DNA from: Komagataella phaffii GS115
Lineage: Eukaryota > Ascomycota > Pichiomycetes > Pichiales > Pichiaceae
DNA length: 64,000 bases
Direction: 5' to 3'
NCBI RefSeq assembly: GCF_000027005.1
Contig: NC_012964.1
Coordinates: 1,612,001 to 1,676,000, forward strand
A program made the translations under genes and the position numbers. This document shows, piece after piece, positions 32,380 through 42,018 of the stretch; the stretch's first letter is position 1, and every line of letters begins with the position of its first letter. The notes under the pieces are model-generated. The model was not told the DNA's origin. It was given only the letters and a program-made list of their open reading frames with translations, and did not search any database.

Positions 32380-33783
32380 CTATAAACCTGCAAAGAATGA
32401 ACCTAAAACAAGGTTTCCTGAATTTTTAATAACTTTTCGCCTTTTTTTCTTTTGTATTGATTCAGATGGATTATCTATATCTCCCAAAAGAGCAGATCTG
32501 TCCGATACCACCCTAGAATCATCGTTACTGTTTATGGATGATTTATTTTCGTCATATTCAGAACTAATATCCTTAGGCAAGTCAATTTCGACATCATTTG
32601 TGGAGTCTGAAGAGTCACTTGGATCTTCTTCTTCTGTCGTTGCTTCCTCCTCCTCCTGCTCCTCTTCATCCTCCTCCTTTTCTACATCCTGCAATTCTCC
32701 CCATAGTCTCACACGATCGGTGCCGCAAGTAATCAATCGGTACTCGTAGTCTAGGTCAAGAAAGGTAACATCGTCCGTTTTACTGTGCTCCCTAGTTTCA
32801 AGAATCTTTCCATTCTTTGAATGAATAAGATGAACTAGTCCACCGCTTGTGCCTGCCCAAACACAGGAATCGCCCTTCAAAGTCCCAATTACACTGTCCA
32901 CGCTGTCTTCGCCGGTCTTTGTTTTTCTTATCATGGAATCAAAGTTGTTAGAATTCTTATTCCATACTGATACGCCTCCTTCACTCATGCCGCACATAAG
33001 TACTTCACAATTATCGGGGTCTACTACTGTAACACTCATTATTTCATCTTCTTGATCTTCAGACTCTGCAATTATACCACTTTTCACGTTGAAATGTGTC
33101 AACGATGAAGACCCACACGATACAAACTCATTCTCGTTGGTCGACGCTAACGATACAATCCCGTTGACAGCATCACCATGACAGTTCTCAATAAAATGTA
33201 GCTTTTTGAGTGTTCTTTGATCATAAACATGAACATTTCCAGATTCATCTCCAATTAGAATAAGAGGTTTGGTTGGGGCTACAATCATTTTCGAAATGCG
33301 TGACTTAATATCTAGAACGACCTTGTATAAAACTTTCCCCGTGACGCTATTTGCACATTTCAAAACATTGTCAGACCCAGCTGTAAAAAGCTTGCTACCA
33401 CTAGGATCAAAGCAAAGTGCTCTGCAACTTCCTTTATGTCTTTTGGTTTTCCATTGGATTAGGGAATCTTTGGTGGCGTGAATTTTGAGTTTGTCTACTC
33501 TCCACCATTTTCTATCAGTGTTCATTACACTTTTAGTCTGACCTTTATAGTCGCTCCTGAACGCTTTAAATAAGTTCCTTGCCTCTTCTTTTAAAGTTTT
33601 TGGATCGTAGGTGATCATTTGTACGTGGCCCGTAGCAAACCCAAGCGCGATCAAACTCTTCGAAGGGTGAGCCGCCATAGCAAAAATTGGCATCTCCTCA
33701 AAATTTATCTCTAATAGGGGGTATACATTGGATTCTTGCTTTCGGAGCTTTGATTGAAGGATTTGAGTCTTTGTTTTAGCCAT
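32380..33783 (-). CDS. JIP5: WD-repeat ribosome biogenesis protein Jip5 (WDR55 family)
   Basis: 467-aa WD40 protein linked to 60S subunit maturation. The N-terminal segment 'LLEINFEEMPIFAMAAHPSKSLIALGFATGHVQMITYD' is diagnostic of the WDR55/Jip5 family, and repeats continue to about residue 360 ('RLITCGTDRVRLWGE'). An acidic Glu/Asp/Ser-rich stretch (about 375-430) and a basic C-terminus (KKKRRKVIKN, a nuclear signal) follow, as in yeast Jip5. A CGATGAG PAC-like word (33847-33853) lies 64 bp upstream of the start, consistent with ribosome-biogenesis control. It converges with PCT1. Confidence 0.85.
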   Translation of the reverse strand: MAKTKTQILQSKLRKQESNVYPLLEINFEEMPIFAMAAHPSKSLIALGFATGHVQMITYDPKTLKEEARNLFKAFRSDYKGQTKSVMNTDRKWWRVDKLKIHATKDSLIQWKTKRHKGSCRALCFDPSGSKLFTAGSDNVLKCANSVTGKVLYKVVLDIKSRISKMIVAPTKPLILIGDESGNVHVYDQRTLKKLHFIENCHGDAVNGIVSLASTNENEFVSCGSSSLTHFNVKSGIIAESEDQEDEIMSVTVVDPDNCEVLMCGMSEGGVSVWNKNSNNFDSMIRKTKTGEDSVDSVIGTLKGDSCVWAGTSGGLVHLIHSKNGKILETREHSKTDDVTFLDLDYEYRLITCGTDRVRLWGELQDVEKEEDEEEQEEEEATTEEEDPSDSSDSTNDVEIDLPKDISSEYDENKSSINSNDDSRVVSDRSALLGDIDNPSESIQKKKRRKVIKNSGNLVLGSFFAGL

Positions 33784-34294
33784 TCACTCTACTATCTTAA
33801 TCGGCAGAGTTTTTTTTTTTTTTTTTTTACTGCCGCGAGAAAGTATCGATGAGGATGTTTGGGCCATTGTGATAACCTCAGAGTTATACTTAGTGTGAAC
33901 CACCCCATATTGTACGTTGCTCCATGGTCATTCAGTAGTACTACCACCATGCAGTAAAAGATGTGAAACCTATCATCTTATCAGACATGTGTACAGTGTG
34001 AGGCTTAACTGACTTTAGAATATCGTTTTCCAAGATTTTATGGCATCAGATCTTCATACTAACTATTGGAAGATGTATCCTTAATCTGGTGTTAATACTT
34101 TGTTGGAACGATATACATGATTGAACTTCTTAGAAAAGTTTGAATAAAAGTCGCGATAACTCATAGTGCAATAATTTTAGGGTTGTGTTGTAAAACTCTC
34201 AAGAATTACCTTCCAATTTCAACATGAAAAAGGAGTCCACAAATCAGAAATCATCAAAATAGTGCAGTTAGTTCACTGTAATTTGTTCAGTACC
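33784..34294. other. Intergenic region between JIP5 and tRNA-Val
   Basis: 511 bp with the T19 tract in an inverted repeat (33802-33835), a PAC-like CGATGAG (33847-33853), and the 5' flank of the tRNA. No ORF is supported. Confidence 0.55.
33802..33835. repeat. T19 tract bracketed by CGGCAG/CTGCCG inverted repeat
   Basis: CGGCAG (33802-33807), then 19 consecutive T (33810-33828), then CTGCCG (33830-33835). The arms are exact reverse complements. It sits 19 to 52 bp upstream of the JIP5 ATG, so the A19 version lies in the JIP5 core promoter or leader. Confidence 0.85.
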
Positions 34295-34368
34295 GGTTCT
34301 GTGGTCTAGTTGGTTATGGCATATGCTTAACACGCATAACGTCCCCAGTTCGATCCTGGGCAGAATCA
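34295..34368 (+). tRNA. tRNA-Val(AAC)
   Basis: 74 nt cloverleaf without intron. The acceptor stem GGTTCTG pairs with CAGAATC (one G-U), with discriminator A at 34368. The D arm is TGGTCTAGTTGG (A box). The anticodon stem TATGC/GCATA holds loop TTAACAC with anticodon AAC at 34329-34331. The T arm is CCCAGTTCGATCCTGGG (B box). It is very close to budding-yeast tRNA-Val(AAC). Confidence 0.97.
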
Positions 34369-35040
34369 TCATTTTTACTCACTTTAGCTTACATTTTTTT
34401 TTTTGCTCAATTTTCATTGGAGTTGTGATAAAAACGCTGACAAAGTACTCAAACAAGTTGAATTACATATGAAGTGGTACACCATGATAATAAGGTGCAT
34501 TCATTAATCACTTTTTTCAGATGTTGTGCTACGTCAATTTTGAATTTTTGCGACAAGAATAACTCGGTGGCTCTTTTAATAGCGGATCGCAAATCAGAAA
34601 GCAAATCTACTGAAAAAACGATTCTTTGCACTCTTGAAATTAGAAAAAAAGGAAAAAGTTGTGAATATTATAGTATGTGTACAAGTGTCCCAATACCACA
34701 CGAAAAAAATCTCCTCGGTTGTTTCTCTGCCTCCTTGAACCAATAGGTGTTTAAGAAGTAAGTCTAGCTCAAAGTTTTCATGCGTGTTGCCTATTTGATT
34801 CCAAAATGGGCTAGGTTGTTCTCTCATAATTAAGCAATAAGCAAAAGAAGATCTTGACCATGCTTATTTTCAATGTATGCCCCGGGTCCTCTCTATTCAT
34901 AAACGTTTGACTTGGGTTCGCTGGGTTCAAACCTTGTAGGAATCAATCAATTCTCTTTTGAGAAAGAACTTACAAATGCAGGCATCAATAACAATCCAGA
35001 ATCCTGTTCTTCACATGACCTATGGCTGAGATGGTCATTG
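34369..35040. other. Intergenic region after tRNA-Val
   Basis: 672 bp, AT-rich. Frames of 60 to 90 codons occur on both strands but overlap each other and resemble nothing known. No LTR-like ends were recognised, though the position beside a tRNA is a common retroelement target. Confidence 0.5.
34372..34376 (+). terminator. RNA polymerase III terminator of tRNA-Val
   Basis: T5 run four bases after the tRNA 3' end, with a longer T10 run shortly downstream (about 34395-34404) as a backup. Confidence 0.8.
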
Positions 35041-35967
35041 TTATGCAGAAAGTTCGCTTGTTGATCCGTTGGGAAATTCACTTCGGTCTCCCAGTGGCCC
35101 ATTCCTAATTCTGCCCGAAGATTCCAGAAGTGTACTGTCATTCTGTGGTGGGGAAACTACCCCACCATCGCCGCTGGCATTTTCGTTTGTGATAAGGCCT
35201 ATTCTTGGCCTTTCAAGAGATATTGTGTCCAAGCGGGTTAGTTCGTGTTCAGTCGTTCCGTAGATGTCGTCGTAATTGGGATTGTCTGGGGGGTAGAGGT
35301 CTTGTAATGGAGTTTCTTGAAACCAGACGTATTCATCATTGGTTACAGAGCTTCCTCTAGAGCTATTGGAGATATACGTCTGCAGCCGCATCAAACTTGT
35401 ACTTCCCCCGTTGTAGTTCTTCAAATGAGTTTTTCTTGAGCTGACAGTTCTTCGCATGATGCAAAAAATGGTTCCTGTAAATGCCAAAAATACAGTACTT
35501 ACCAACATCAACCAACCTCCAAACGCAACGTGTGGCACAAATAGTAACACGTCTACCAGGAAGGAGAATAATGTAAAAAAAAAGAAAGCACAAGTCCATA
35601 CTAGACACGTTAATAAGAACCATAATGATCTGTGAAATCTATCCATATTCAACATGAGACTTAGAACCCATAAAATAAAGGTGCAAACACAGCCAATCAA
35701 ATGAACCACCAACAAGCTTGATATAGAGCTTCTTGCATTACTTGGTAATGAAAAGCCTCTCAATTCGTCTATTGAATTTCGATGATAACCGATTCCTATC
35801 GTTGTGCAGATATTATTCTCGGTGCAATATCCAAACACGCCAAACTTATATCCTTGATAAGAACAAAGTTGGATATGCTTGGTGATTGGCACGCTTAAAA
35901 CAGAGAGAAGTTCAAACGTAAAGGTTATTGCCAATAATCCATTTAGGAATACCACCACCTTTGACAT
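35041..35967 (-). CDS. RIM9: PalI/Rim9-family plasma membrane protein
   Basis: Four-pass membrane protein of the fungal SUR7/PalI group; Rim9 helps place the Rim21 alkaline-pH sensor at the plasma membrane in the Rim101 pathway. The 308 aa show TM1 at residues about 5-26, a Cys-containing extracellular loop ('IQLCSYQGYKFGVFGYCTENNICTTIGIGY') with the G-x-C pattern of the family, and three more TM segments at about 85-107, 118-143 and 148-170. A long cytosolic tail is rich in Ser, Asn and acidic residues. Family membership is good; choosing Rim9 over other SUR7/PalI paralogues is inference. Confidence 0.72.
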   Translation of the reverse strand: MSKVVVFLNGLLAITFTFELLSVLSVPITKHIQLCSYQGYKFGVFGYCTENNICTTIGIGYHRNSIDELRGFSLPSNARSSISSLLVVHLIGCVCTFILWVLSLMLNMDRFHRSLWFLLTCLVWTCAFFFFTLFSFLVDVLLFVPHVAFGGWLMLVSTVFLAFTGTIFCIMRRTVSSRKTHLKNYNGGSTSLMRLQTYISNSSRGSSVTNDEYVWFQETPLQDLYPPDNPNYDDIYGTTEHELTRLDTISLERPRIGLITNENASGDGGVVSPPQNDSTLLESSGRIRNGPLGDRSEFPNGSTSELSA

Positions 35968-36164
35968 ATATTCTCGTCTATATTTGCTGCACAGTACAGG
36001 GAAAACCTAGATAAAGTTCGCGGGTGATGTTAAACTCTCCAAGCTATCTCCCCGAGAGTTCTTGGAGGTATATTTAGCTGTAGTATTCTAAAAGAAGAAT
36101 AAAATGGCATCATTTACAAACATTAATTATTTGAACAAGTGAAAAACGTCTACGTAAAAGCCAA

Positions 36165-38129
36165 CTATTTCTTTTTTGTGCCAAACAACTTTTTCATGAA
36201 ACCTGCCTTCTTGGTTGAAGCAGTCGAGGAGCTTGAGCCAACGCTCTTGCTACGAGGTTTCAAGGCATTGTTTGAAGCGGCACTTAGGTTCGTGCTAGAT
36301 CTCCGCCTGTCCTGATCACTGTTAATACTCAGTCGAGTATTTATCCTGGAAATTTCATTTGTAGAATTTGCACCTGAGCCACTGGAGGTCATTGGACCAG
36401 AGAGTAGAGATTTCACCTTATAGACGTTAGGTGACATGTCATCAAATTCAAACTGTACCGCTCGAGATATCCCCGGGCTGGATGACATATTCGCACCACT
36501 GTAATCTGTAACTTCTGAATTTTCAGAGAGAACTGAACCTCTTTTAGAAATAGCTTGAAGTGTGTTATAAGATCCCTTCTCGGTAGCTTTAATTAACTGC
36601 TGAACAAACAAAGAGCTGGGTGAAACGTTTTTATCGAGACTGTCCTCATCGATAGATATGGTAGGTGTCGAATAGTCATCTTTGGCTAGAGCCGATTTAC
36701 TTGCGAATTCAATAGATTGATCATTCTTGGAATCTTTAAATGGTTGCTTGAATACAATTCCATTCTTAGTGTCGTCTTGTGCAGATTCTTTTACATATAT
36801 GACTGGAACAGGTGATTTTTCAATCGCAAAGGAAGAAAACTTCATGATGCTACGATCACCAACCTTATATTTCCCATTCAGCCCCGGACCGAGTACGCTC
36901 GTAACTGAAGCTGTTCGCTTTTTTCCAAGCACATAACTATTCTGACGAGACTGAGTGTATTCCTTAATCCCCAAAACTGTTAGCACGGGCTGATACAGTT
37001 TGTACATATCCTTCAAACATTGTTTTGAGCTTTTGCAATTGAGAAGCTCAACAGAAACTCTGATTTTGGCTGGATTATGGGACTCTCGCAAAGTCTCTAG
37101 ACAATACCGCTGGATATTTTCACATACAGCTTTCGTGCGATCAAGATCAACATCGAAAGCTTTTGGCGTTTGGTAAAGACCTTTGTCGTTGCGATTCTCT
37201 ATTGTAGAGTTGATCTTAACTTTATTCGAAGATTCTCTGACTGGCAAAGAAGCAACTACCACCACATGGTCATTGTCTTGAACAAGATCACGTAAAATGT
37301 AATCTAAGCTACTCCATGTATGTTTTCTGCCACTAATTACGGTTAAAATGACCCTATATTTGGGGGTGCTTTCCAACACTGAGGCATTAACCCGTTGCAA
37401 ATAACGTGATATTTCCTTCTTAGCATTTGATTCTGGCACAGATATGGATGGATAACTTTCTACAGGCTTTGGGGTGTCTACACCTACATGGCTCATGGTT
37501 AAACCGTATGACCCTAATGAGATCACAGGTCTGGTAGGATACTCTCTTGAATAACCTGTCTTTCCATATGTGGTCTTTGTTGAGGCTGATCCGGATTGAT
37601 AATACGACGATGGTTTCGATAATTGGGATGTGAAGCTGAAGCTATCCAGATCCAAAGAAGCATGTGCGAATTGTTTATCAAGGGCCAGTACTTCCTCGTC
37701 CGTCATACCAGCATATGACTTTCTGCGTCCCTGTGCCATATTTGAACCTGAAGGAATGGTCTCATGCTTGAGGTCGTCTTGCTCATTGTAGACGTCTTTA
37801 TAGTCGTGATCTATAGGTGTCTGACAAGCACTATTCTTAAGAATTGAGCGAGATGCGGGTGGCAGACGAAACCGTTGTCTTTTGAATTTATTTCTGGGTT
37901 GTGATTTAACAGTCGAGAAGTAGTCGCCAGAATCCAAGTCGGTAGCGCCGTCATGCTTGCCATATCCGTACCGTTGTTTGTCCTTGAGAATTTGTTTCAG
38001 CGTATTGGAGTTGACAATGTAGTTGTCACTATCATCTCCATATTGAGGGGGTATATTAACAGGATGTTCTGGATCAATGAAACAGGGAACAATGTTGTTA
38101 AATGATACCCGTGTTTGAAAGTCTACCAT
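36165..38129 (-). CDS. Universal-stress-protein (USP) domain protein
   Basis: 654 aa from the ATG at 38129 (an upstream in-frame GTG at 38192 is ignored). The N-terminal half is polar and contains phosphosite-rich stretches. An alpha/beta USP-like domain begins near residue 256 with 'KYRVILTVISGRKHTWSSLDYILRDLVQDNDHVVVVAS' and continues through 'KQCLKDMYKLYQPVLTVLGIKEYTQ' and 'SSFAIEKSPVPVIYVKE', the classic end strand 'S..cPVlvV'. The C-terminal region is Ser/Asn-rich and ends in a basic cluster 'KKAGFMKKLFGTKKK', possibly membrane- or nucleic-acid-binding. Such fungal USP proteins are poorly characterised; I know no clear S. cerevisiae counterpart. Confidence 0.7.
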   Translation of the reverse strand: MVDFQTRVSFNNIVPCFIDPEHPVNIPPQYGDDSDNYIVNSNTLKQILKDKQRYGYGKHDGATDLDSGDYFSTVKSQPRNKFKRQRFRLPPASRSILKNSACQTPIDHDYKDVYNEQDDLKHETIPSGSNMAQGRRKSYAGMTDEEVLALDKQFAHASLDLDSFSFTSQLSKPSSYYQSGSASTKTTYGKTGYSREYPTRPVISLGSYGLTMSHVGVDTPKPVESYPSISVPESNAKKEISRYLQRVNASVLESTPKYRVILTVISGRKHTWSSLDYILRDLVQDNDHVVVVASLPVRESSNKVKINSTIENRNDKGLYQTPKAFDVDLDRTKAVCENIQRYCLETLRESHNPAKIRVSVELLNCKSSKQCLKDMYKLYQPVLTVLGIKEYTQSRQNSYVLGKKRTASVTSVLGPGLNGKYKVGDRSIMKFSSFAIEKSPVPVIYVKESAQDDTKNGIVFKQPFKDSKNDQSIEFASKSALAKDDYSTPTISIDEDSLDKNVSPSSLFVQQLIKATEKGSYNTLQAISKRGSVLSENSEVTDYSGANMSSSPGISRAVQFEFDDMSPNVYKVKSLLSGPMTSSGSGANSTNEISRINTRLSINSDQDRRRSSTNLSAASNNALKPRSKSVGSSSSTASTKKAGFMKKLFGTKKK

Positions 38130-38313
38130 AAGAAAGATATGAGATTCTATGGGGAATACCAGATGGAAAGAAGAGAGGAGGAAGCAAATCACTTGACAGC
38201 AGTCGATTCAAAGGAGGAACAGGTCTCGAATTATCATAGTGCGGCGATAATGATTTCATGCACCCAGGGTTTTCAGGCCACATTTGGGAGAAAGAGGCTT
38301 AAGCATTAAGGAG

Positions 38314-38541
38314 ATGTATTTCTGGCCCACGACCTACGAACACAGAGAGAATATGACTAACACAGAAAAGAAGAAAGTTAGAGTGTTACAAAACTTTCAG
38401 TATCCCGCTGGCGGTCAATTATCAGAGAGCAGAGGCCCTCGTGTCATGCGTCTCGGAAAATTCCGCCAAGCCACTCTAGAAGATAAGACGTCTAAGCCAG
38501 TCAGCCCTTGGAGCCGTTACGGATACTTGCTTCCCTTCTGA
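38314..38541 (+). CDS. Candidate small protein (75 aa, or 62 aa from the second ATG)
   Basis: The frame has ATGs at 38314 and 38353. From the second, the product is basic and rich in Arg/Lys/Pro/Ser ('KKKVRVLQNFQYPAGGQLSESRGPRVMRLGKFRQATLEDKTS') and ends in the aromatic 'SPWSRYGYLLPF'. There is no membrane segment. The composition is not that of random intergenic translation and could be a small mitochondrial or ribosome-associated protein. I do not recognise it, and no homologue search was possible. Confidence 0.45.
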   Translation: MYFWPTTYEHRENMTNTEKKKVRVLQNFQYPAGGQLSESRGPRVMRLGKFRQATLEDKTSKPVSPWSRYGYLLPF

Positions 38542-39007
38542 AGGTAACCAGCGTACAAATATGGCTTCCAAAGTTGTTCAAATCACCTAGTGATATGTAA
38601 AAGATTAAGGTTGAGAATAACAAGGACCTATCATTTGCTACTTCCATTTGGGTCATGAACATCTCTCATTTCTGAAAATGTCCCATGTGTTTGTATATAT
38701 ATGCCAGCGCGACTTGGTGACCCCACAAGGACAGACGAATAGGACTGTCAGTAAGGTAGTTTTTAGGTCGCGAAGATAGACTGATACCCTTTAGAACCAA
38801 ATCATGGTTGGAAAAGTAACCTAGATAGAAGGCTAGCAAACCTGCCAACAACAGGTACGGTTATTTGAATTCAAACGAGATAGTATTAAATAAAGATATA
38901 ACGAGATCATTTTTTTCTTGAGGAACACGAAAGACCTTTAATTTAGCCTCAACTTTGCACCCTCGATTTTTCATTTTGTCTTTTTTTTTTACCCTTCTCT
39001 CCTCCAT
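38542..39007. other. Intergenic region
   Basis: 466 bp ending in a pyrimidine-rich leader just before the ATG at 39008, including a T10 run (about 38981-38990). No ORF or RNA gene supported. Confidence 0.5.
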
Positions 39008-40423
39008 ATGGATAAGTCAACCTTCAAAACCCTTCTTCGTTCCGTAGGGAGGGATGTTGAAAGGCTGACGAACCCTGTTCTTTACAAACAAAAATTACCA
39101 GTACCTCGTGATGCTTTAAATCGAAGCAAGATCTTCTCACCTTTCACACGACACAACTTCAATGAACTTCTCATAGGAGGGCTCACCAAGCCAAATATCA
39201 GATTGATGGAACTTCAGGAAGCAAGGCTTGCTGAACCGCTGAAGATGCACCATGCCAAAGTTGAAGTTCACGACTTGACTTTGAGCAAATCTCAACAAGA
39301 TATATATCGCACGAATTGTGATAGCGATTTTGACCAACTGCTATCAAGACTAAATGGATTAGGGAAATACAAACTGGGAATCGACCACTTGGTCAACTAT
39401 GCGGCCCAGCAAGTATCCGATCCTGTATCGATGGAACAGCTTGCTAGTAAAGTTGTGGCTCGAGAAGATTTGAATGTCAAGCAGAAAGCCTGTTTTTTGA
39501 CTCGACTACTAAGCTATGGCGGACACATGGTTCAACATGGCAGTCACTTTTCTTCGCTAGACCATCTTGTTGAGCAAGTCACATATATAGCCGATGAAGC
39601 GCTCCAAGGGCTCATCTTGAGGTATTATCTGAAGCGTGGACAGTCTCGTGCATTTATAAATTTATTGGAAGAATGTTTGAACCAAAGCTACTTACCATCA
39701 CCAGATATAATAGTTGACTACATTCAGCTCGTAGCATCTCAATCAGCTCCGGGGAGTCTCCGTTCCAGGAAGCAGTTAACTCCATTGGCCCCAATAATAG
39801 CCAGAGTATCCACACCTCAGTTAGTGACAGAACTATCGAACCAACTTTCAACAGCAAAGGAATTTGAGACGTATCTCACTATTTTGACCCGTCTTCCCAA
39901 TTGGCATCAACTAATCAGTGTGGGTCTTTCAAATCTAACCAAAGCTGCCATTCGCACATCATCAAAGACAAATGGTTCAAATGAGGCCTATGCAAGCGCA
40001 CTATTGTCCCAACAGCTGCTACGCCTCGAGTCCAAAGCAGGGAGCACTCTGTCTGCTAAAACAGAATTGGTACTGTCGTTAGTACAAGCCCACATCTCGC
40101 TAGGTGATTTTTCACGTGCAGCAAAGTACTTGCGGGACTCTGGCTGGTCTGTCCCCTTAGATCAAGTGCTCAGGAGAATTGTGAACACAACCTGTCATTC
40201 AATTCCTAATCGGGACACTGCGCCTGGATCTAGGGTTGTGGACAAGTCATTTTTCTTTTTTGGGCTTATTCAGCCCATGTTACGTGAGTTTATACATTAT
40301 GAGTTATTCATTCAAGCGTTGCTGGCATTCGATTTGGATGCTAGTGCTTTTGTTGAGCAACAGAAATCTTCTTTCGATAACACCAAGCTTAAACGACTTC
40401 AGGAACTTCTGATGAACCCATAA
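39008..40423 (+). CDS. Unassigned 471-aa alpha-helical protein
   Basis: No domain recognised. The protein looks wholly helical and lacks transmembrane segments. It starts 'MDKSTFKTLLRSVGRDVERL' (basic, amphipathic, compatible with mitochondrial targeting) and contains repeated 30-40 residue helical-pair segments, for example 'ALQGLILRYYLKRGQSRAFINLLEECLNQSYLPSPDIIVDYIQLV' (residues about 199-242) and 'LVLSLVQAHISLGDFSRAAKYLRDSGWSVPLDQVLRRIVN' (about 356-396), that resemble PPR or TPR-like repeats. A mitochondrial RNA or translation factor is a reasonable guess but not shown. Confidence 0.65.
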   Translation: MDKSTFKTLLRSVGRDVERLTNPVLYKQKLPVPRDALNRSKIFSPFTRHNFNELLIGGLTKPNIRLMELQEARLAEPLKMHHAKVEVHDLTLSKSQQDIYRTNCDSDFDQLLSRLNGLGKYKLGIDHLVNYAAQQVSDPVSMEQLASKVVAREDLNVKQKACFLTRLLSYGGHMVQHGSHFSSLDHLVEQVTYIADEALQGLILRYYLKRGQSRAFINLLEECLNQSYLPSPDIIVDYIQLVASQSAPGSLRSRKQLTPLAPIIARVSTPQLVTELSNQLSTAKEFETYLTILTRLPNWHQLISVGLSNLTKAAIRTSSKTNGSNEAYASALLSQQLLRLESKAGSTLSAKTELVLSLVQAHISLGDFSRAAKYLRDSGWSVPLDQVLRRIVNTTCHSIPNRDTAPGSRVVDKSFFFFGLIQPMLREFIHYELFIQALLAFDLDASAFVEQQKSSFDNTKLKRLQELLMNP

Positions 40424-40588
40424 TATAGCGAACACGATTTTAATCTATGACAATGCGGATAACGACGTAGGGTAATGTCTTGATGTCTCTTGCTTCGAGG
40501 GGGGGTGCAGGAGTATCCTATTTGTATATATTAAAGCCGAACCCCAATCTTTAGACCCAAGCAAAGCAATTCAGACAACTTGGTAATT

Positions 40589-41575
40589 ATGACATCAAAT
40601 TCACAGGAATCATTGGAGATTGTTAAACCCTCTTATAATGCTGCGGCTGGGCCGACTTACTCGAAGAAGATCTCTACGAAAGAGGATATGCAGAGATCCT
40701 TTGCTTTCGAGTGGGATCACCCTGAGTCTGGTGCTTACGGTTCACTCGTGGACAATCTGGGCCAGTTTTTTGGGGTACTGGGGCTGGTTCCCTGCTGTTG
40801 TTGCTCTAACCCCTACAAATCTGTTCAGCAAGGTACTGTTGGTTTAGTCACGAAGTTTGGAGAGCTGTATAAGGCTGTGGACCCTGGTCTCGTTAAGATC
40901 AACATTCTAAGTGAAAAGCTACACATTGTGAGTGTCAAAATTAGAATGATTGAGATACCTAAGCAAACCTGCATCACAAAGGATAATGTGAACGTAGACC
41001 TTACAAGTGTCACTTATTTCAGTATCGTGGAGCCCGAAAAGGCCGTGTTTAACATTGACAATGTTGATGGTGCACTTGCTGAGCGTACGAAGACTACTTT
41101 AAGACAAGTGGTAGGTACCAGAAACTTGCAGGATGTTATTGAGCGCCGTGAAGAATTAGCTGAGGCAATTCAAGAGGTTATTTCTCAAACTGTGCAGAAC
41201 TGGGGTGTCACTTGCCATGACATCCTAATTAAGGATTTGAACCTTCCAGTAACTGTATCTCACGCGCTTTCGATGGCTGCTGAAGCCAAGAGAATTGGTG
41301 AGAGTAAAATTATTACTGCCAAGGCCGAGGTTGAGAGTGCTAAACTGATGCGAAAAGCTGCTGACATTTTAGCTTCTAAGCCAGCTATGCAAATCAGATA
41401 CTTAGATGCAATGCAGCAGATGGCTAAGTCCGCCAACTCTAAGGTTATCTTTATGCCAGGTAGTGGTGAAATAGAGAGACAAGCGGGTGATAAAGTGCTA
41501 GAGGAAGCCGGTCAGGGATCGAGTCTTTCTAATCGAGTTACGGACTTTGTTGGCCTGCAGGAGAGTACCAACTAA
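40589..41575 (+). CDS. Stomatin/SPFH-family membrane scaffold protein
   Basis: 328 aa from the ATG at 40589 (an upstream TTG is ignored). A short hydrophobic hairpin-like segment (residues about 57-68) is followed by four consecutive cysteines, Cys69-Cys72, likely S-acylation sites. The SPFH/PHB domain covers about residues 73-260 ('QQGTVGLVTKFGELYKAVDPGLVKINILSEKLHIV', 'ERREELAEAIQEVISQTVQNWGV'). A C-terminal coiled coil with 'AKRIGESKIITAKAEVESAKLMRKAADIL' completes the stomatin layout. Stomatins oligomerise on the inner leaflet and modulate channels and transporters. The family occurs in many fungi but I know none in S. cerevisiae other than the prohibitins, which differ. A TATATTAA word is about 60 bp upstream. 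Confidence 0.88.
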   Translation: MTSNSQESLEIVKPSYNAAAGPTYSKKISTKEDMQRSFAFEWDHPESGAYGSLVDNLGQFFGVLGLVPCCCCSNPYKSVQQGTVGLVTKFGELYKAVDPGLVKINILSEKLHIVSVKIRMIEIPKQTCITKDNVNVDLTSVTYFSIVEPEKAVFNIDNVDGALAERTKTTLRQVVGTRNLQDVIERREELAEAIQEVISQTVQNWGVTCHDILIKDLNLPVTVSHALSMAAEAKRIGESKIITAKAEVESAKLMRKAADILASKPAMQIRYLDAMQQMAKSANSKVIFMPGSGEIERQAGDKVLEEAGQGSSLSNRVTDFVGLQESTN

Positions 41576-42018
41576 CTTTTCGTTACCTTCTTTTGGTTTA
41601 TCTTTGTTTCGAACTTATGGCCTATGTAATTAATTTTGAGGTAACAAGATGGTAATGGGATTTACTTTTATAGGGCTTACATATATTTATAGGTTTTCTC
41701 CAGTAATTGACTGGTGATATTCATCGGAGCAACTACGGGTCGATCTGATCTACGTATTTGAGGGCTATTAGTGAAAGCTATGTCATGCTGAAAGACAGGT
41801 TAGTAGGAACCTGGCAAAGGGGAAAAGCATCATTGGTGGTTAGCGTAGGCATTTGGGATATGCCAGGACGGTAGTGGGTATTTAAGTACAATACTCATTA
41901 TTTCGGGAATGTGTTTACTCATTTGTTCAACCAACTAGCGAACCATAAATTCCATCGATGCTATAGTAGAACATCGCGAATTTAGTAAGTTCCTTCCTTC
42001 AAATCACCGTCAGGTTAT
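41576..42018. other. Intergenic region between stomatin and OCA2
   Basis: 443 bp. Holds the stomatin 3' end and OCA2 promoter. No ORF, RNA gene or strong repeat seen. Confidence 0.5.

Noticed and set aside
34050..34075. TACTAAC word on the plus strand near 34057, as if part of an intron
   Set aside because: No matching donor or flanking coding exons; a 7-mer occurs by chance at this scale.
34910..34945. GGGTTCAAACC-like segment resembling a tRNA T arm
   Set aside because: No acceptor, D or anticodon arms can be formed around it.
38130..38192. Upstream GTG start for the USP-domain protein
   Set aside because: An ATG start at 38129 is available; GTG starts are rare in yeast nuclear genes.
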